From CAVSUR01 sp963731285 (GTDB lineage Bacteria > Actinomycetota > Actinomycetes > Streptosporangiales > Streptosporangiaceae), in assembly GCA_963731285.1 (NCBI GenBank), contig CAVSUR010000011.1, forward strand, positions 372,001-436,000: 64,000 nt of DNA, given 5' to 3'. The notes below the pieces were generated by a model, which was not told the origin of the DNA, made no database searches, and worked only from the letters and a program-made list of their open reading frames with translations. The translations under genes were made by a program, and so were the position numbers. Shown here in pieces: positions 50,828-59,052 of this stretch. The first letter of the stretch is position 1, and the number at the start of each line of letters is the position of its first letter.

Positions 50828-52648
50828 GTGCGCGAGTACAGCATTCCCCCGCTGGTGCACATCCCAGGTTCCGCCAGCCTGGCCGACGTGATCACCCGCC
50901 GGGCGCGGGAAGAGCCGGACCAGGTCATGCTGCGCCGGCGCGACGCCGATGGCCGCTGGCGGGACGTGACCGCGGCCCAGTTCGGCGCGGAGGTGGCCGC
51001 GCTGGCCAAGGTGATCATCGCCGCCGGCATCGAGCCGGGCGACCGGGTCGCGCTGATGTCGCGGACCCGGTACGAGTGGACGCTCGCCGACTACGCAATC
51101 TGGTCCGCGGGTGCCGTTACGGTGCCGGTGTACGAGACCTCCTCGGCCCAGCAGGTGGAATGGATTCTCAGTGACTGCGGCGCCCGGGCGATCTTCACCG
51201 AGACGCCTGAGCACGCTCAGCTCGTCAAGGGCATCCGCGACAGGCTGCCCGGCCTGGCCCAGGTGTGGCCGGTTGACGACCCCGGCGCGCTGACCGCCAG
51301 CGGCGCGCAGGTCAGTGACGGCCGGCTGCGGCAGTGCCAGAGCACGCGGGGCGCGGCCGACCTCGCGACCATCATCTACACCTCGGGCACAACCGGCCGG
51401 CCGAAGGGCTGCGAGCTGACGCACGGCAACCTGCTCGCCGTCACCCGCAACGCCGTCGAGGGCGTGCTGCCCCAGCTCTTCGAGATCCCCGGCAGCTCGA
51501 CGCTGCTGTTCCTGCCGCTGGCGCACGTGTTCGCGCGGATCATCGAGATCGCCTGCCTGGAGGCGGGCGCCATCCTCGGGCACTGGCCGGATGCGGGCAC
51601 GGTCGCGCAGGGACTGCCCGAGTTCCGGCCCACGTTCCTGCTGGCCGTGCCGCGGGTGTTCGAGAAGGTCTACACCCGGGCGGAGCAGCAGGCCGCGGCG
51701 AGCAGGGCGAAGCGCGCGATCTTCGCCGCCGCGGCGGACACCGCGATCGCGTGGAGCAAGGCGGCCGACAGCCCCGCCGACGGATCGGTGGCGGGCCGCG
51801 CGGCGCAGGCCGGGCTGCGGGCACGGCACGCGCTGTTCGACCGGCTGGTGTTCGCCCGGCTGCGGGCGGCCGTCGGCGGCAGCGTGCACTACGCCATCTC
51901 CGGCGGCGCGCCGCTGGGCGAGCGGCTCGGCCATTTCTTCCGCGGCGCCGGCCTGGAGGTGCTTGAGGGCTTCGGCATGACCGAGACCTCGGCCGCCGCG
52001 ACGGTGAACAAGCCAGTCCGCAACAAGATCGGAACCGTGGGCCTGCCGCTGCCCGGCGTGGCGGTAAAGATCGCCGAAGACGGCGAGATCCTGCTGCGGG
52101 GGGCGAGCGTCTTCAGCGGCTACTGGCACAACGAGAAGGCCACCGCCGAGACGCTGGACGCGGCCGGATGGCTGCGTACCGGCGACATCGGGTCCCTGGA
52201 TGACGAGGGCTTCCTCCGGGTCACCGGCCGGAAGAAGGAGCTGATCGTAACCGCGGGCGGCAAGAACGTCGCGCCGGCCGTGCTGGAGGACCAGATCCGC
52301 GCGCATCCGCTGGTCAGCCAGTGCATGGTGGTCGGGGACGGGCGGCCCTTCATCGGCTGCCTGATCACGCTGGACTCCGAGGCCCTGGATTTCTGGAAGC
52401 AGCAGCACGGCAAGGGCGCCGGCGCCACCGCGGCCGACCTCGCCGATGACCCGGAGCTGCACGCCGAGATCCAGGCGGCCGTGGACGAGGCGAACACGTC
52501 AGTTTCACGTGCAGAATCGATTCGCAACTTCGCGATCCTGCACTCGGACTTCACCGAGGCCAGCGGGCACCTGACGCCCTCGCTCAAGGTCCGCAGGCAC
52601 GAGGTGGCCCAGGACTACGCGGAGGAAATCGAGGCCCTCTACCGCTGA
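50828..52648 (+). CDS. Long-chain acyl-CoA synthetase (FadD15-like)
   Basis: Activates fatty acids as acyl-AMP then acyl-CoA. AMP-binding motifs: IYTSGTTGRPKGCELTH (P-loop), PLAHVFARIIEI, EGFGMTETSA, RTGDIGSLDDEGFL and GRKKELIVTAGGKNVAP. GTG 50828 follows GGGAGGG at 6 bp. 606 residues, standard length, single-subunit. It lies divergent from an SRPBCC gene. Substrate chain length cannot be read from sequence. Confidence 0.93.
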   Translation: MREYSIPPLVHIPGSASLADVITRRAREEPDQVMLRRRDADGRWRDVTAAQFGAEVAALAKVIIAAGIEPGDRVALMSRTRYEWTLADYAIWSAGAVTVPVYETSSAQQVEWILSDCGARAIFTETPEHAQLVKGIRDRLPGLAQVWPVDDPGALTASGAQVSDGRLRQCQSTRGAADLATIIYTSGTTGRPKGCELTHGNLLAVTRNAVEGVLPQLFEIPGSSTLLFLPLAHVFARIIEIACLEAGAILGHWPDAGTVAQGLPEFRPTFLLAVPRVFEKVYTRAEQQAAASRAKRAIFAAAADTAIAWSKAADSPADGSVAGRAAQAGLRARHALFDRLVFARLRAAVGGSVHYAISGGAPLGERLGHFFRGAGLEVLEGFGMTETSAAATVNKPVRNKIGTVGLPLPGVAVKIAEDGEILLRGASVFSGYWHNEKATAETLDAAGWLRTGDIGSLDDEGFLRVTGRKKELIVTAGGKNVAPAVLEDQIRAHPLVSQCMVVGDGRPFIGCLITLDSEALDFWKQQHGKGAGATAADLADDPELHAEIQAAVDEANTSVSRAESIRNFAILHSDFTEASGHLTPSLKVRRHEVAQDYAEEIEALYR

Positions 52649-52674
52649 CGAGGCCCGTTTTAAGGACTGCGTCA

Positions 52675-52794
52675 CTAGCCAGCCAGGATCTGGCCCAGCC
52701 GCTCCGCGACCAGGTCCCAGCGCCATTCGCGGTCCACGAAGGCCAGGCCCTTCTCGCCCATGGCCGCCGCGCCCGCCGGGTCGTTCAGCAGCAA
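52675..52794 (-). pseudogene. Truncated glycosyltransferase gene, last ~40 codons only
   Basis: Reading leftward from ~52794 the frame gives LNDPAGAAAMGEKGLAFVD then REWRWDLVAERLGQILAG and a stop at 52675. The segment matches the C-terminus of GT4-type glycosyltransferases of actinomycetes. The rest of the gene is absent: from 52795 onward the sequence is phage. This is the junction between host and phage DNA. Confidence 0.75.
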
Positions 52795-52802
52795 GGAGCA
52801 GA

Positions 52803-53279
52803 ATGTCCTTCAAGCAGATTCTTGACTCGCGGTGGTTCCCGACCATCTCGAAACCGATCATTGCCGGCGCGCTGGCAGCGGGCATCTCCTATGTGCTTCA
52901 GCATTTCGCTGGCGTGCATGTTGTGCCTGGTCAGATTCAGGGGGCGTTGAACCCGCTGATCGGATTGCTGGTGACCGCGATCGTCTCCCAGAAGGGTGAC
53001 CCCGTCAGTCCTATCACGCACGAACCCGAACCGGAGCCCGTAACGGGCGGGACCATGGGCGAGATTCTTTCGCGCGTGGTTCAGCAGAAGCTCGACAGCG
53101 ATCCCGTGTTCATCGACAAGATGCTGTTTGCGTCGCTGCCACTCCTGGAGCACCCTTTGGTCCCAGTAGCCCCTGAGCCTTCACCTAAGCCCGCTGTAGG
53201 CCATGCGAGCGTCACGGATGGGAGAACCCCCGTCCTGGTCCCATCAAACGCCTACGCGCCGCCTGACTCAAGCCACTAA
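52803..53279 (+). CDS. Holin-like small membrane protein
   Basis: 158 residues: one N-terminal hydrophobic segment (IIAGALAAGISYVLQHFAG) and a second (LNPLIGLLVTAIVSQ), then a Pro-rich, charged tail. Position at the start of the phage block and the two helices suggest a holin, releasing endolysin, but holins share little sequence. ATG 52803 follows AAGGAG. The segment IMHVVPGQIQ separates the helices. Confidence in function is modest. Confidence 0.55.
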   Translation: MSFKQILDSRWFPTISKPIIAGALAAGISYVLQHFAGVHVVPGQIQGALNPLIGLLVTAIVSQKGDPVSPITHEPEPEPVTGGTMGEILSRVVQQKLDSDPVFIDKMLFASLPLLEHPLVPVAPEPSPKPAVGHASVTDGRTPVLVPSNAYAPPDSSH

Positions 53280-53288
53280 GGAGCCGCA

Positions 53289-54146
53289 TTGCGTCCAAGC
53301 ATCCACCGAGCTTGAGCAGGCCGTCGCCACGGCCGGCTCGATCCGCAAAGCAGCACCGATTCTAGGCGTTGATGAGCGCACGGTCCGCCGTTGGCTCCAA
53401 GATGTGATCAGGGCACCCGAGGGTCAGGTCTTCAACACCCTCGCCATTGACATCGAGACACGGCCGAACCTGGCTTACGTGTGGGACCTCTGGAACCAGA
53501 ACATCAACCTGGATGCTCTCATGGAGTCCGTGACGGTATGTGCTTCGCGGCTAAGTGGGTGGGCAGCCCGGATGCGAGTTCCGCTCGACTTCCATGACGG
53601 ACACGACGTAATGGTACGCGTGCCTGGGACCTGTCAACGAGGCTGACGCGGTGATGCACTACAACGGCCGGCGCTTCGACGTGCCCCACCTCAACCGTGA
53701 GTTCGTCCAGGCTGGCCTGCCAGCGCCAAGCCCCTTCAACCAGATCGACCTTCTCAAGGTCGCTAAGCGCCGGTTCGCCTTCCCGAGTAACAAGCTGGCC
53801 TACGTTGCTCCCGCCCTCGGACTTGAAGACAAGGTAAAGCACGAGGGGTATCGTCTATGGCTGGGCTGCATGGACGGTGACCCTGACGCTGGGAGCGCAT
53901 GCGGGCCTACAACATTCAGGACGTTGCGTTGCTTGAGCAGCTTTACGACCGCCTGGAAGGGTGGATTGTGGGTGCTCCAAGCTACGCGGCTATCACTGGC
54001 GAGCATGTTTGTCCCGGCTGTGGCGCGGACGCGCTCCGAGAGGACGGCAGTATTCGCTTCGCACGGGCACCTATCCGCGCTATGTCTGCACTGAATGTCA
54101 TAAGTGGGCGCGGGAACCAGGCGCCTACACGGCACCGATGTTGTAG
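53289..54146 (+). CDS. DnaQ-like 3'-5' exonuclease with N-terminal HTH (frameshifted)
   Basis: Pieces in several frames give one protein. N-terminal helix-turn-helix AVATAGSIRKAAPILGVDER; exonuclease motif I LAIDIETRPNLAYVW (Asp and Glu); motif II MHYNGRRFDVPHLNREF; motif III RAYNIQDVALLEQLYDRL (Tyr-x3-Asp). The C-terminus has a zinc ribbon CPGCGAD...CTECHKW. Frame changes are near 53300, 53600, 53885 and 54045. The chosen start TTG 53289 is 5 bp from AAGGAG. Such RNase H-fold exonucleases occur in actinophage genomes; the gene probably processes DNA ends. Confidence 0.8.
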
Positions 54147-54166
54147 AAATCTCCTAGGAGAGCACC

Positions 54167-54552
54167 ATGAGCGAGTCCGGCTCCCTTCTTGTCCGCGCGC
54201 AGTTCGCCTACCTGGATGAGCAGGCAGCCCTCCGTGACGAGGCCCTCGGTTGGATGGAGCACACCTTGCGCCGAGTGCTCGCGTATGAGGCCGAGTCGAG
54301 ATTACTTCAATCGAAAGGGCCTCCCGCAAGGTTGAGTTCACCTTCGAGGGCCTCAGCTTCAAGTCTTGGGTGGCCGCGATCGACGGCGTGGATACGGGCC
54401 AGCTGTCCGTCAACCTCAAGGGGAGCTGGTACCCCGTCGCCTCCGTCGTCGCCCCCGGCAGGGTCCTCCACAAGCACCTGCCCGCCAACCATAACCTGCA
54501 TGTCGAAAAGCCCCCGGACACCAACCATGGCCTCGCTGGCGGCACCCTGTGA
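54167..54552 (+). CDS. Phage hypothetical protein (frameshifted)
   Basis: ATG 54167 follows AGGAGAG at 4 bp and begins MSESGSLLVRAQFAYLDEQA; near 54300 the frame changes and the protein continues VEFTFEGLSFKSWVAAIDGV and ends GLAGGTL. Combined length ~128 residues. No family recognised. The stop overlaps the next GTG as GTGA. Confidence 0.6.
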
Positions 54553-54632
54553 GCCACCCGAACGACTATGAGGTAGTCGTCCGCTACTGGCGCGATGACT
54601 TCAAGTTGGCCGCTAAGCGAGCGGTGTCGTAG
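54549..54632 (+). CDS. Small phage protein, 27 aa
   Basis: GTG 54549 overlaps the preceding stop (GTGA). Reads MSHPNDYEVVVRYWRDDFKL then AAKRAVS. The coupled start and reasonable composition support it; function unknown. Confidence 0.45.
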   Translation: MSHPNDYEVVVRYWRDDFKLAAKRAVS

Positions 54633-55095
54633 GGGGCATGGATGAGGCTGACGCCTCGCGTGGCTCGAAGTCTGACGCCTGCTGGCCTCTCGGCCTACCG
54701 TTTCGACAAGATCCTGTACGTCAGACCCTTGAGCTAGCTCCTCAAGGACCCCTCGCGGGTCGGCGGCACTCACATAGATGGATGCCAGCTCAACGCTGGC
54801 GCTACCCCCTGGCTTCCGCTCGCGCGGTCCTACAAGCCAGGGGGGTTTTGCCGTTCTAGGGGGTCCATACGGGGTGCCACGAAAGCACGAGCACCGGAAT
54901 AACCCTGCAAAATCGGGGGCTTTTGAAAAGTTCCTGTGCTACTACAAGTCTACGTGCGCGTGAGCCCGGTGTTCATGACGAATGCGCACAGATGCAGGGG
55001 TTTGTGACAGGTGCTGTCCTGGCAATGTCGCTACAAGCCTGAGACACCTTCTGTCCCTTCGGGAGCCGGGTGGGTTCCACGGAGGGTGCCACGGC
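54633..55095. other. Gene-poor phage segment with hairpins, likely site of attP
   Basis: 463 bp between the rightward genes and the leftward integrase. It contains a hairpin at ~54783-54800 (GCCAGC...GCTGGC) and a strong terminator (separate entry). No coding frame is convincing. In actinophages attP usually lies here, beside the integrase. I cannot identify a core because no second copy is in the window. Confidence 0.55.
54805..54849 (+). terminator. Rho-independent terminator
   Basis: CCCCCTGGCTT (54805-54815) pairs with AAGCCAGGGGG before TTTT at about 54846-54849. It ends the rightward phage transcripts and stands between them and the leftward integrase. Confidence 0.75.
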
Positions 55096-56174
55096 CTACG
55101 CCTCAACCAGGTAGGTGTTCATCTTCTCGGTAAGCCCAGCGCGCCGCCCCTGGGGCTTGACGTAGATGCTAAGCGTCGTCGCTGCGTTGCCATGGCCGAC
55201 CCATTCGCTGACTAGGGCAATGTCGTATCCAGCCCGTACAAGCGCCGTAGCGAAGCTGTGACGCCCCTCGTGCAGACAGATGGTGTGCAGACCCGCAGGC
55301 TTCCAGAAGGCCGACAGCGCTCGGCAACGTGGCTCAGGTCCATTGCGCCCCAATGTGAGGGCGCGCGACTAGGAACAAGAAACCCCCCTCGTGGCGCTAG
55401 GGCCAAATGGGGACGCAGGGCATCAAAGCAGGAAATCTGTCGCGGCCGGCCGTCTTCGGCAGCACGAATCCTGCCACGGGATCGAGCGAGCGACGCACGT
55501 GCACCCACTCGTCCTCTACATCTTCTGCCCGGATGGCTCGTATCTCACCGCGCCGCAAGCCGGCGTAGAAGGCCAGAGCGTACGGGAGCGCCAGATAGGG
55601 TGGTAGGGGCTCCAGCAGCGCGGCCATCTCATCCGGCTCCGCGTAGCGCTCCCGTGGCCGGCCTGGACGAGGAATCTTGACGCCATCGGTCGGGTTCAGC
55701 AGATTGTCGTGGCGAGGCAGGAGGTGCGTGTAAAGCGCGCACAGCGCGTGGAACACGTTGCGGGTCGTGCCGGCGCGTTGCTGGGACGCTGGCCAGTCCA
55801 CGAACCGCTGCACCTGAGAGCGCCTGAGCTTCGTGACGGCGATGTGCCCAGCTCGGGGAGGATGAAGTCGTGGAAGGCGTAGCGATACGCACGAGCCGTG
55901 CTGGCAGCGTATGGAATGTCCTTAGACGAGAAGATAGCCCCCGACTCGACCCGACTAGGAATCGCTCAGCGGCAGTCTGGAGCTTCTCTGAGCCGTCAGG
56001 GGCCACGCTCCCGCCCTCCACAAGGTCAGCCTGGGCACGGAGCCTCCAGGCCCGCGCGTCGGCGTAGGTGGACCAGGGACCCCAGACCTTGCGCCCGTGA
56101 TCCTTGACGTAAGGCCGGCATCTCTCGACGCCGGCCTCGGTGGTCCGAACCTGGATACCCGTCAAGTCACGCAT
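55096..56174 (-). CDS. Tyrosine integrase (frameshifted)
   Basis: Site-specific recombinase, broken into several frames. N-terminal Arm-binding-like part MRDLTGIQVRTTEAGVERCR with KVWGPWSTYADARAWRL; middle catalytic Arg in ALAFYAGLRRGEIRAI; C-terminal HEGRHSFATALVRAGYDIAL, VGHGNAATTLSIY with the nucleophile Tyr. Breaks near 55330, 55430, 55830 and 55950. ATG 56174 lies 6 bp from a -10 hexamer, so the mRNA is probably leaderless. Its gene order relative to the glycosyltransferase junction is not what an integration at attP beside the integrase would leave. Confidence 0.88.
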
Positions 56175-56488
56175 AGGGACAGTCTACGTCCTGTCGGGCG
56201 TCCCGTCAACCGGCCGCCGATCGCCCCAACAGCCTTCGGGTACAGCTCGCCGATCAGGTAGGCGAGCCCGTCAATCTGCGCAGCCTCGTCGCCAGCACCA
56301 GCCACCAGCCCCCCCAGCCGACCATCCCCTACGGCCAGCCGGGGAATGGTCACCACCATCACGTACGGAAACCGGACAAGCATCACTGACCGTCGCCAAT
56401 AGCAGAGGGTCAGCAACCCGGCACCCAACCCAATCAGAGCCGAACCACACAGGTAGCCGATCAGCGTGCAGATCAGCAGGAATACCAT
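56162..56488 (-). CDS. Small phage membrane protein
   Basis: 108 residues from ATG 56488: two hydrophobic helices (VFLLICTLIGYLCGSALIG, LGAGLLTLCYW), then a soluble part ending IDGLAYLIGELYPKAV and RLSLCVT. A purine-rich GGGGAGGGGGG precedes the start, formed by part of a long poly-C tract on the other strand. Overlaps the integrase start by 13 bp. Function unknown. Confidence 0.55.
   Translation of the reverse strand: MVFLLICTLIGYLCGSALIGLGAGLLTLCYWRRSVMLVRFPYVMVVTIPRLAVGDGRLGGLVAGAGDEAAQIDGLAYLIGELYPKAVGAIGGRLTGRPTGRRLSLCVT
56181..56209 (-). promoter_or_regulatory. Integrase promoter
   Basis: Minus-strand TTGACG (56204-56209) and TAGACT (56181-56186) are separated by 17 bp. The hexamer is 6 bp from the integrase ATG, indicating a leaderless transcript. 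The spacer carries GGGACGCC, a word shared with other phage starts. Confidence 0.7.
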
Positions 56489-56498
56489 CAGCCCCCCT

Positions 56499-56515
56499 CC
56501 CCCCCCCCCCCCCCC
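56499..56515. repeat. 17-nt poly-C tract
   Basis: Seventeen consecutive C (G on the minus strand) between the ssb stop and the ribosome-binding region of the small membrane protein. Long mononucleotide runs are slippage-prone in replication and also error-prone in sequencing. Confidence 0.9.
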
Positions 56516-56924
56516 TAACGGGATGTCTCGTCCTCCAGCCTGATCTGTGAAACCCCATTGGTGGACTGCTCGACCACTGGGGTGGACTGCTGTGCGGCGG
56601 TCAAGGAATTGCACCCGATCGGCGACGACGTCAACGGCCGAGCGCTTACCGTGCTCCGACTCCCACTCGCGCCAACCAACCGCCCCTTGACAACCACGCG
56701 CTTGCCCTTGGTTAGGTACTGCGCTGCCGTCTCGCCCTCCGTCCCCAAACCGAAACATCAACAAGTTGGGGGTGTCCTCGTACTGCCCGTCGCCATTTTT
56801 GCGACTACTGTTGAAGGCAGACGCAGGCTACAAACACTCATGCCGCTGGCCGGGCCCGCAGTTCGGGGTCCGAGGTGAGCCGGCCGACTAGGATTACGCT
56901 GTTTACATCCTCGATGATAATCAC
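56515..56924 (-). CDS. ssb: Phage single-stranded DNA-binding protein (frameshifted)
   Basis: OB-fold protein that coats ssDNA. From GTG 56924: VILVGRLTSDPELR; other frames continue AFNSSRKNGDGQYEDTPNL, then AAQYLTKGKRVVVKGRLVG and VDVVADRVQFLDR, the standard SSB blocks. The C-terminus near 56520 (GRDIPL) resembles the acidic DDIPF tip. Breaks lie near 56850, 56760, 56690 and 56550. It overlaps the HNH gene's stop by 4 bp. Confidence 0.85.
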
Positions 56925-57343
56925 CTGTTCTTTCGTTGGTGGTAATAACGCCTACAGCGCTCCCGATTGCAAGCGCGACAGTAGCGCGAACCCTGGGAGA
57001 TTGTTGTATTTGCAACGGTATACTGATGCCCATAGGGGCAATGAGTCTTGGCATGGTGCGCAGCCGTTACCGTCTTGCCCCTGAGGAGGTTCTCGCGATG
57101 CGTGACCGCCTCCAAATGGGCTGGTGCTACACACGCCGGATTGCCACACAGATGGTCTATTTCCAGCCCCTCGGGTATGGGTCCGACAAGCAGTTCGTAG
57201 ACAACCCGGTGGGCCAGGAACTTGCGCTGGTCATCCCCCATTTGCCCGTAGCCGTTGCGAAATCGGCTTGCGGTCCACAACACACAGCCGCCTTCTGTGA
57301 GCAGTGTCTTAGCCAGGGTTCGTTTTCGCAAGGTCGAGCGCAC
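56921..57343 (-). CDS. HNH endonuclease
   Basis: 140 residues with the HNH core LAHRVVYELLVGPIPEGLEI then DHLCGNPACVAPAHLEAVTH and a zinc pair CPYGHQY...CRACNRERCR. Similar free-standing HNH genes are common in actinophages. GTG 57343 overlaps the upstream stop (TAGTG). It may be a homing nuclease between ssb and the following gene. Confidence 0.85.
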   Translation of the reverse strand: MRSTLRKRTLAKTLLTEGGCVLWTASRFRNGYGQMGDDQRKFLAHRVVYELLVGPIPEGLEIDHLCGNPACVAPAHLEAVTHRENLLRGKTVTAAHHAKTHCPYGHQYTVANTTISQGSRYCRACNRERCRRYYHQRKNR

Positions 57344-57987
57344 TACACGCCAGCCTGATGGGGTGGAATACCGAGCGCCTCGGCGAGCGTCACGGCCTGG
57401 TCGTACTGCATGAACAGCGCGACCGTGGGTTGCTGACGGCCGCCACCGGGTGGGCGCGGCTCAAGCCCAACCTGGCGCCTGAGCTGGGATGCGCCGCCCC
57501 GACCGGGATCGGAGAACCCGCAACGTCTTGCGACCTGACTGAGATCCTTCATGCCCGCCAGACGCTCACGGAACGGAGCCGTGGGCACAATCTCGCAAGT
57601 CACGATCTTCATCAGGGTTGACAACCCCAGCTCAGGGCGACTGGCACCCATGCGCTCGGCCATCCGCCACCAGCCGGCTATCTCTGCGGGGGTGTACTGC
57701 CCGCCCAATGCTTCCGCGATAATCTCATAACGCTGCCAGGCGACCTGACTGGTTTCGTTCTCCAACTCCTCAACCTGCTCAGGGCTGGTGTTTTCTGACC
57801 GGCGCAGTATGGAGGCCCGGTTACTCAACCGTTTAGCCCCCGCCAACACCCCCTTGATTCGGGCACGGATCGCCGCCTCCCGTTCGCACAGCTCATCATC
57901 TTCTTGAGATACATCCGAAGTGTTAGACATTGCTTCCTCTCCAGGGTTTGTGAACTTCGGGCGATTAGCAGGGATAATAGCACACAT
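57343..57987 (-). CDS. Phage hypothetical protein with helical regions
   Basis: 214 residues if ATG 57987 is used (MCAIIPANRPKF), or 195 from ATG 57930, which has GGAGAGGAAG upstream. The start at 57987 is 22 bp from the shared GGGACGCC element, arguing for a leaderless long form. Helical segments include EVEELENETSQVAWQRYEII and SQVARRCGFSDPGRGGASQL; the latter could be DNA-binding. No family recognised. Confidence 0.6.
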   Translation of the reverse strand: MCAIIPANRPKFTNPGEEAMSNTSDVSQEDDELCEREAAIRARIKGVLAGAKRLSNRASILRRSENTSPEQVEELENETSQVAWQRYEIIAEALGGQYTPAEIAGWWRMAERMGASRPELGLSTLMKIVTCEIVPTAPFRERLAGMKDLSQVARRCGFSDPGRGGASQLRRQVGLEPRPPGGGRQQPTVALFMQYDQAVTLAEALGIPPHQAGV

Positions 57988-58017
57988 GCGGACAGCCGCT
58001 GTCCCGTGGGCGTCCCG

Positions 58018-58458
58018 TTACGATATGGCCCGAGGCTTGGTGGCAAATTCGGCCAGCCACGCCGGCCCGATCATCGTCGCCGCGTTGCGCAGCTCCGCGA
58101 TTTCGTGGAAGCGCTCAAGGTTGACCTCATCCCGGCAGCACAGTTCGATGTCGTCATAATGCTTGCCGTCCGGGCTGACGTAATGCCCCACCGCCAGACC
58201 GTCGATCGCACGCGCGATGTACTCAGCGTCATACTGAGTCAGGCGCGCTAGAACAGCCTTCTGGCGCTTCTCACCAAACACCGCAACCTTCTCCCGCTTA
58301 CCCAAACGGGCCACCCAATAGCGGAAGATTGCCTTGGCTGCGTGCATGTCAACGTGCGCTGTACGCTGCTTTTTCAGCTCGGTCTTGAGCCGAGCTACCT
58401 CGCGCCGCTCATTCCTTAGCTCGTTATCGAGGAGGCGATAGTCACGCTCGGCCAGCAT
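58018..58458 (-). CDS. Phage hypothetical protein, helical
   Basis: 146 residues; a charged coiled-coil N-terminus (LDNELRNERREVARLKTELK), then IFRYWVARLGK and VGHYVSPDGKHYDDIELCCR. Related proteins appear beside recombination genes in actinophages, but the function is unknown. ATG 58458. It lies between the micro-genes and the 57987 gene, all leftward. Confidence 0.6.
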   Translation of the reverse strand: MLAERDYRLLDNELRNERREVARLKTELKKQRTAHVDMHAAKAIFRYWVARLGKREKVAVFGEKRQKAVLARLTQYDAEYIARAIDGLAVGHYVSPDGKHYDDIELCCRDEVNLERFHEIAELRNAATMIGPAWLAEFATKPRAIS

Positions 58459-58496
58459 CTAGCGCTTCGGCCGCCGCGCGCGCAACCCTCGCAGCA

Positions 58497-58547
58497 CTAC
58501 CGGTGGACAATCTCGCCAGTCTCAGCGTTGAACAGCGCCCCGGTCAC
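58497..58547 (-). CDS. Micro-ORF, 16 aa
   Basis: GTG 58547 overlaps the upstream stop (GTGA) and reads MTGALFNAETGEIVHR before TAG 58497. The coupled start suggests translation; function unknown. Confidence 0.35.
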   Translation of the reverse strand: MTGALFNAETGEIVHR

Positions 58548-58633
58548 AGGCGGTCCACCGCCCTATGCAAAAAGTAGAGGGCCACAAGGATGATAATGGT
58601 GAGAACCACAAGGATGACAAATGGGATGTTCAC
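58544..58633 (-). CDS. Single-span membrane micropeptide, 29 aa
   Basis: GTG 58633 overlaps the stop of the preceding gene (GTGA). The peptide MNIPFVILVVLTIIILVALY with FLHRAVDRL is almost entirely one transmembrane helix with a basic tail. Short membrane peptides like this occur in phage immunity or lysis modules; here it lies among recombination genes. Confidence 0.55.
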   Translation of the reverse strand: MNIPFVILVVLTIIILVALYFLHRAVDRL

Positions 58634-59052
58634 CGCTCACCCCACGGTCCGGTGGCCTGCTCTTTGCTCCAGCCGGTGAACTGCGACACGCTAATCCGAT
58701 CGCCATCAATACCGCGAATCTCCTCAAGCCTGGCGTAGCGCATGCCATCCGCGACCCTGAACGCTTTGAGCGCTTCAAGCACGGGCTCCTCGCCTCTGGC
58801 GAGAACCTCGGCCGTGGTGGCGGGTCCGGTCTGGCGTACGATGGCGAGCGCGAGCTGCTTGCGGTACTCGGCCTCAGCCTTAGCCACCAATGCGATCGCG
58901 GTCTTGTAGTTTTCAACGGCGTGCTGGCGGCGAAGCGACACTTGGAACGCGGCAGCCTTGGCTTGCCGGTAGTCATAGGGTTCGAGCCCCACGACCTGGG
59001 TGTCCAGGACTTCAACCAGCTCCCCAGTGGCTGGGTCGGTGAACACCCTCAC
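58630..59052 (-). CDS. Phage hypothetical protein
   Basis: 140 residues; N-terminus VFTDPATGELVEVLDTQVVG, then long helices YKTAIALVAKAEAEYRKQLA and LEALKAFRVADGMRYARLEE. No family recognised. ATG 59052 overlaps the ERF stop by 4 bp, so probably co-translated with the annealing protein and the micropeptides. Confidence 0.65.
   Translation of the reverse strand: MRVFTDPATGELVEVLDTQVVGLEPYDYRQAKAAAFQVSLRRQHAVENYKTAIALVAKAEAEYRKQLALAIVRQTGPATTAEVLARGEEPVLEALKAFRVADGMRYARLEEIRGIDGDRISVSQFTGWSKEQATGPWGER

Noticed and set aside
52785..53153. A leftward gene antisense to the holin-like gene
   Set aside because: It only overlaps the rightward gene that has a ribosome-binding site and membrane helices; the leftward product is unlike any family.
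54740..54860. A tRNA gene beside the integrase
   Set aside because: Hairpins are present, but no cloverleaf with a TTCRANY T-loop and 7-bp acceptor can be assembled.
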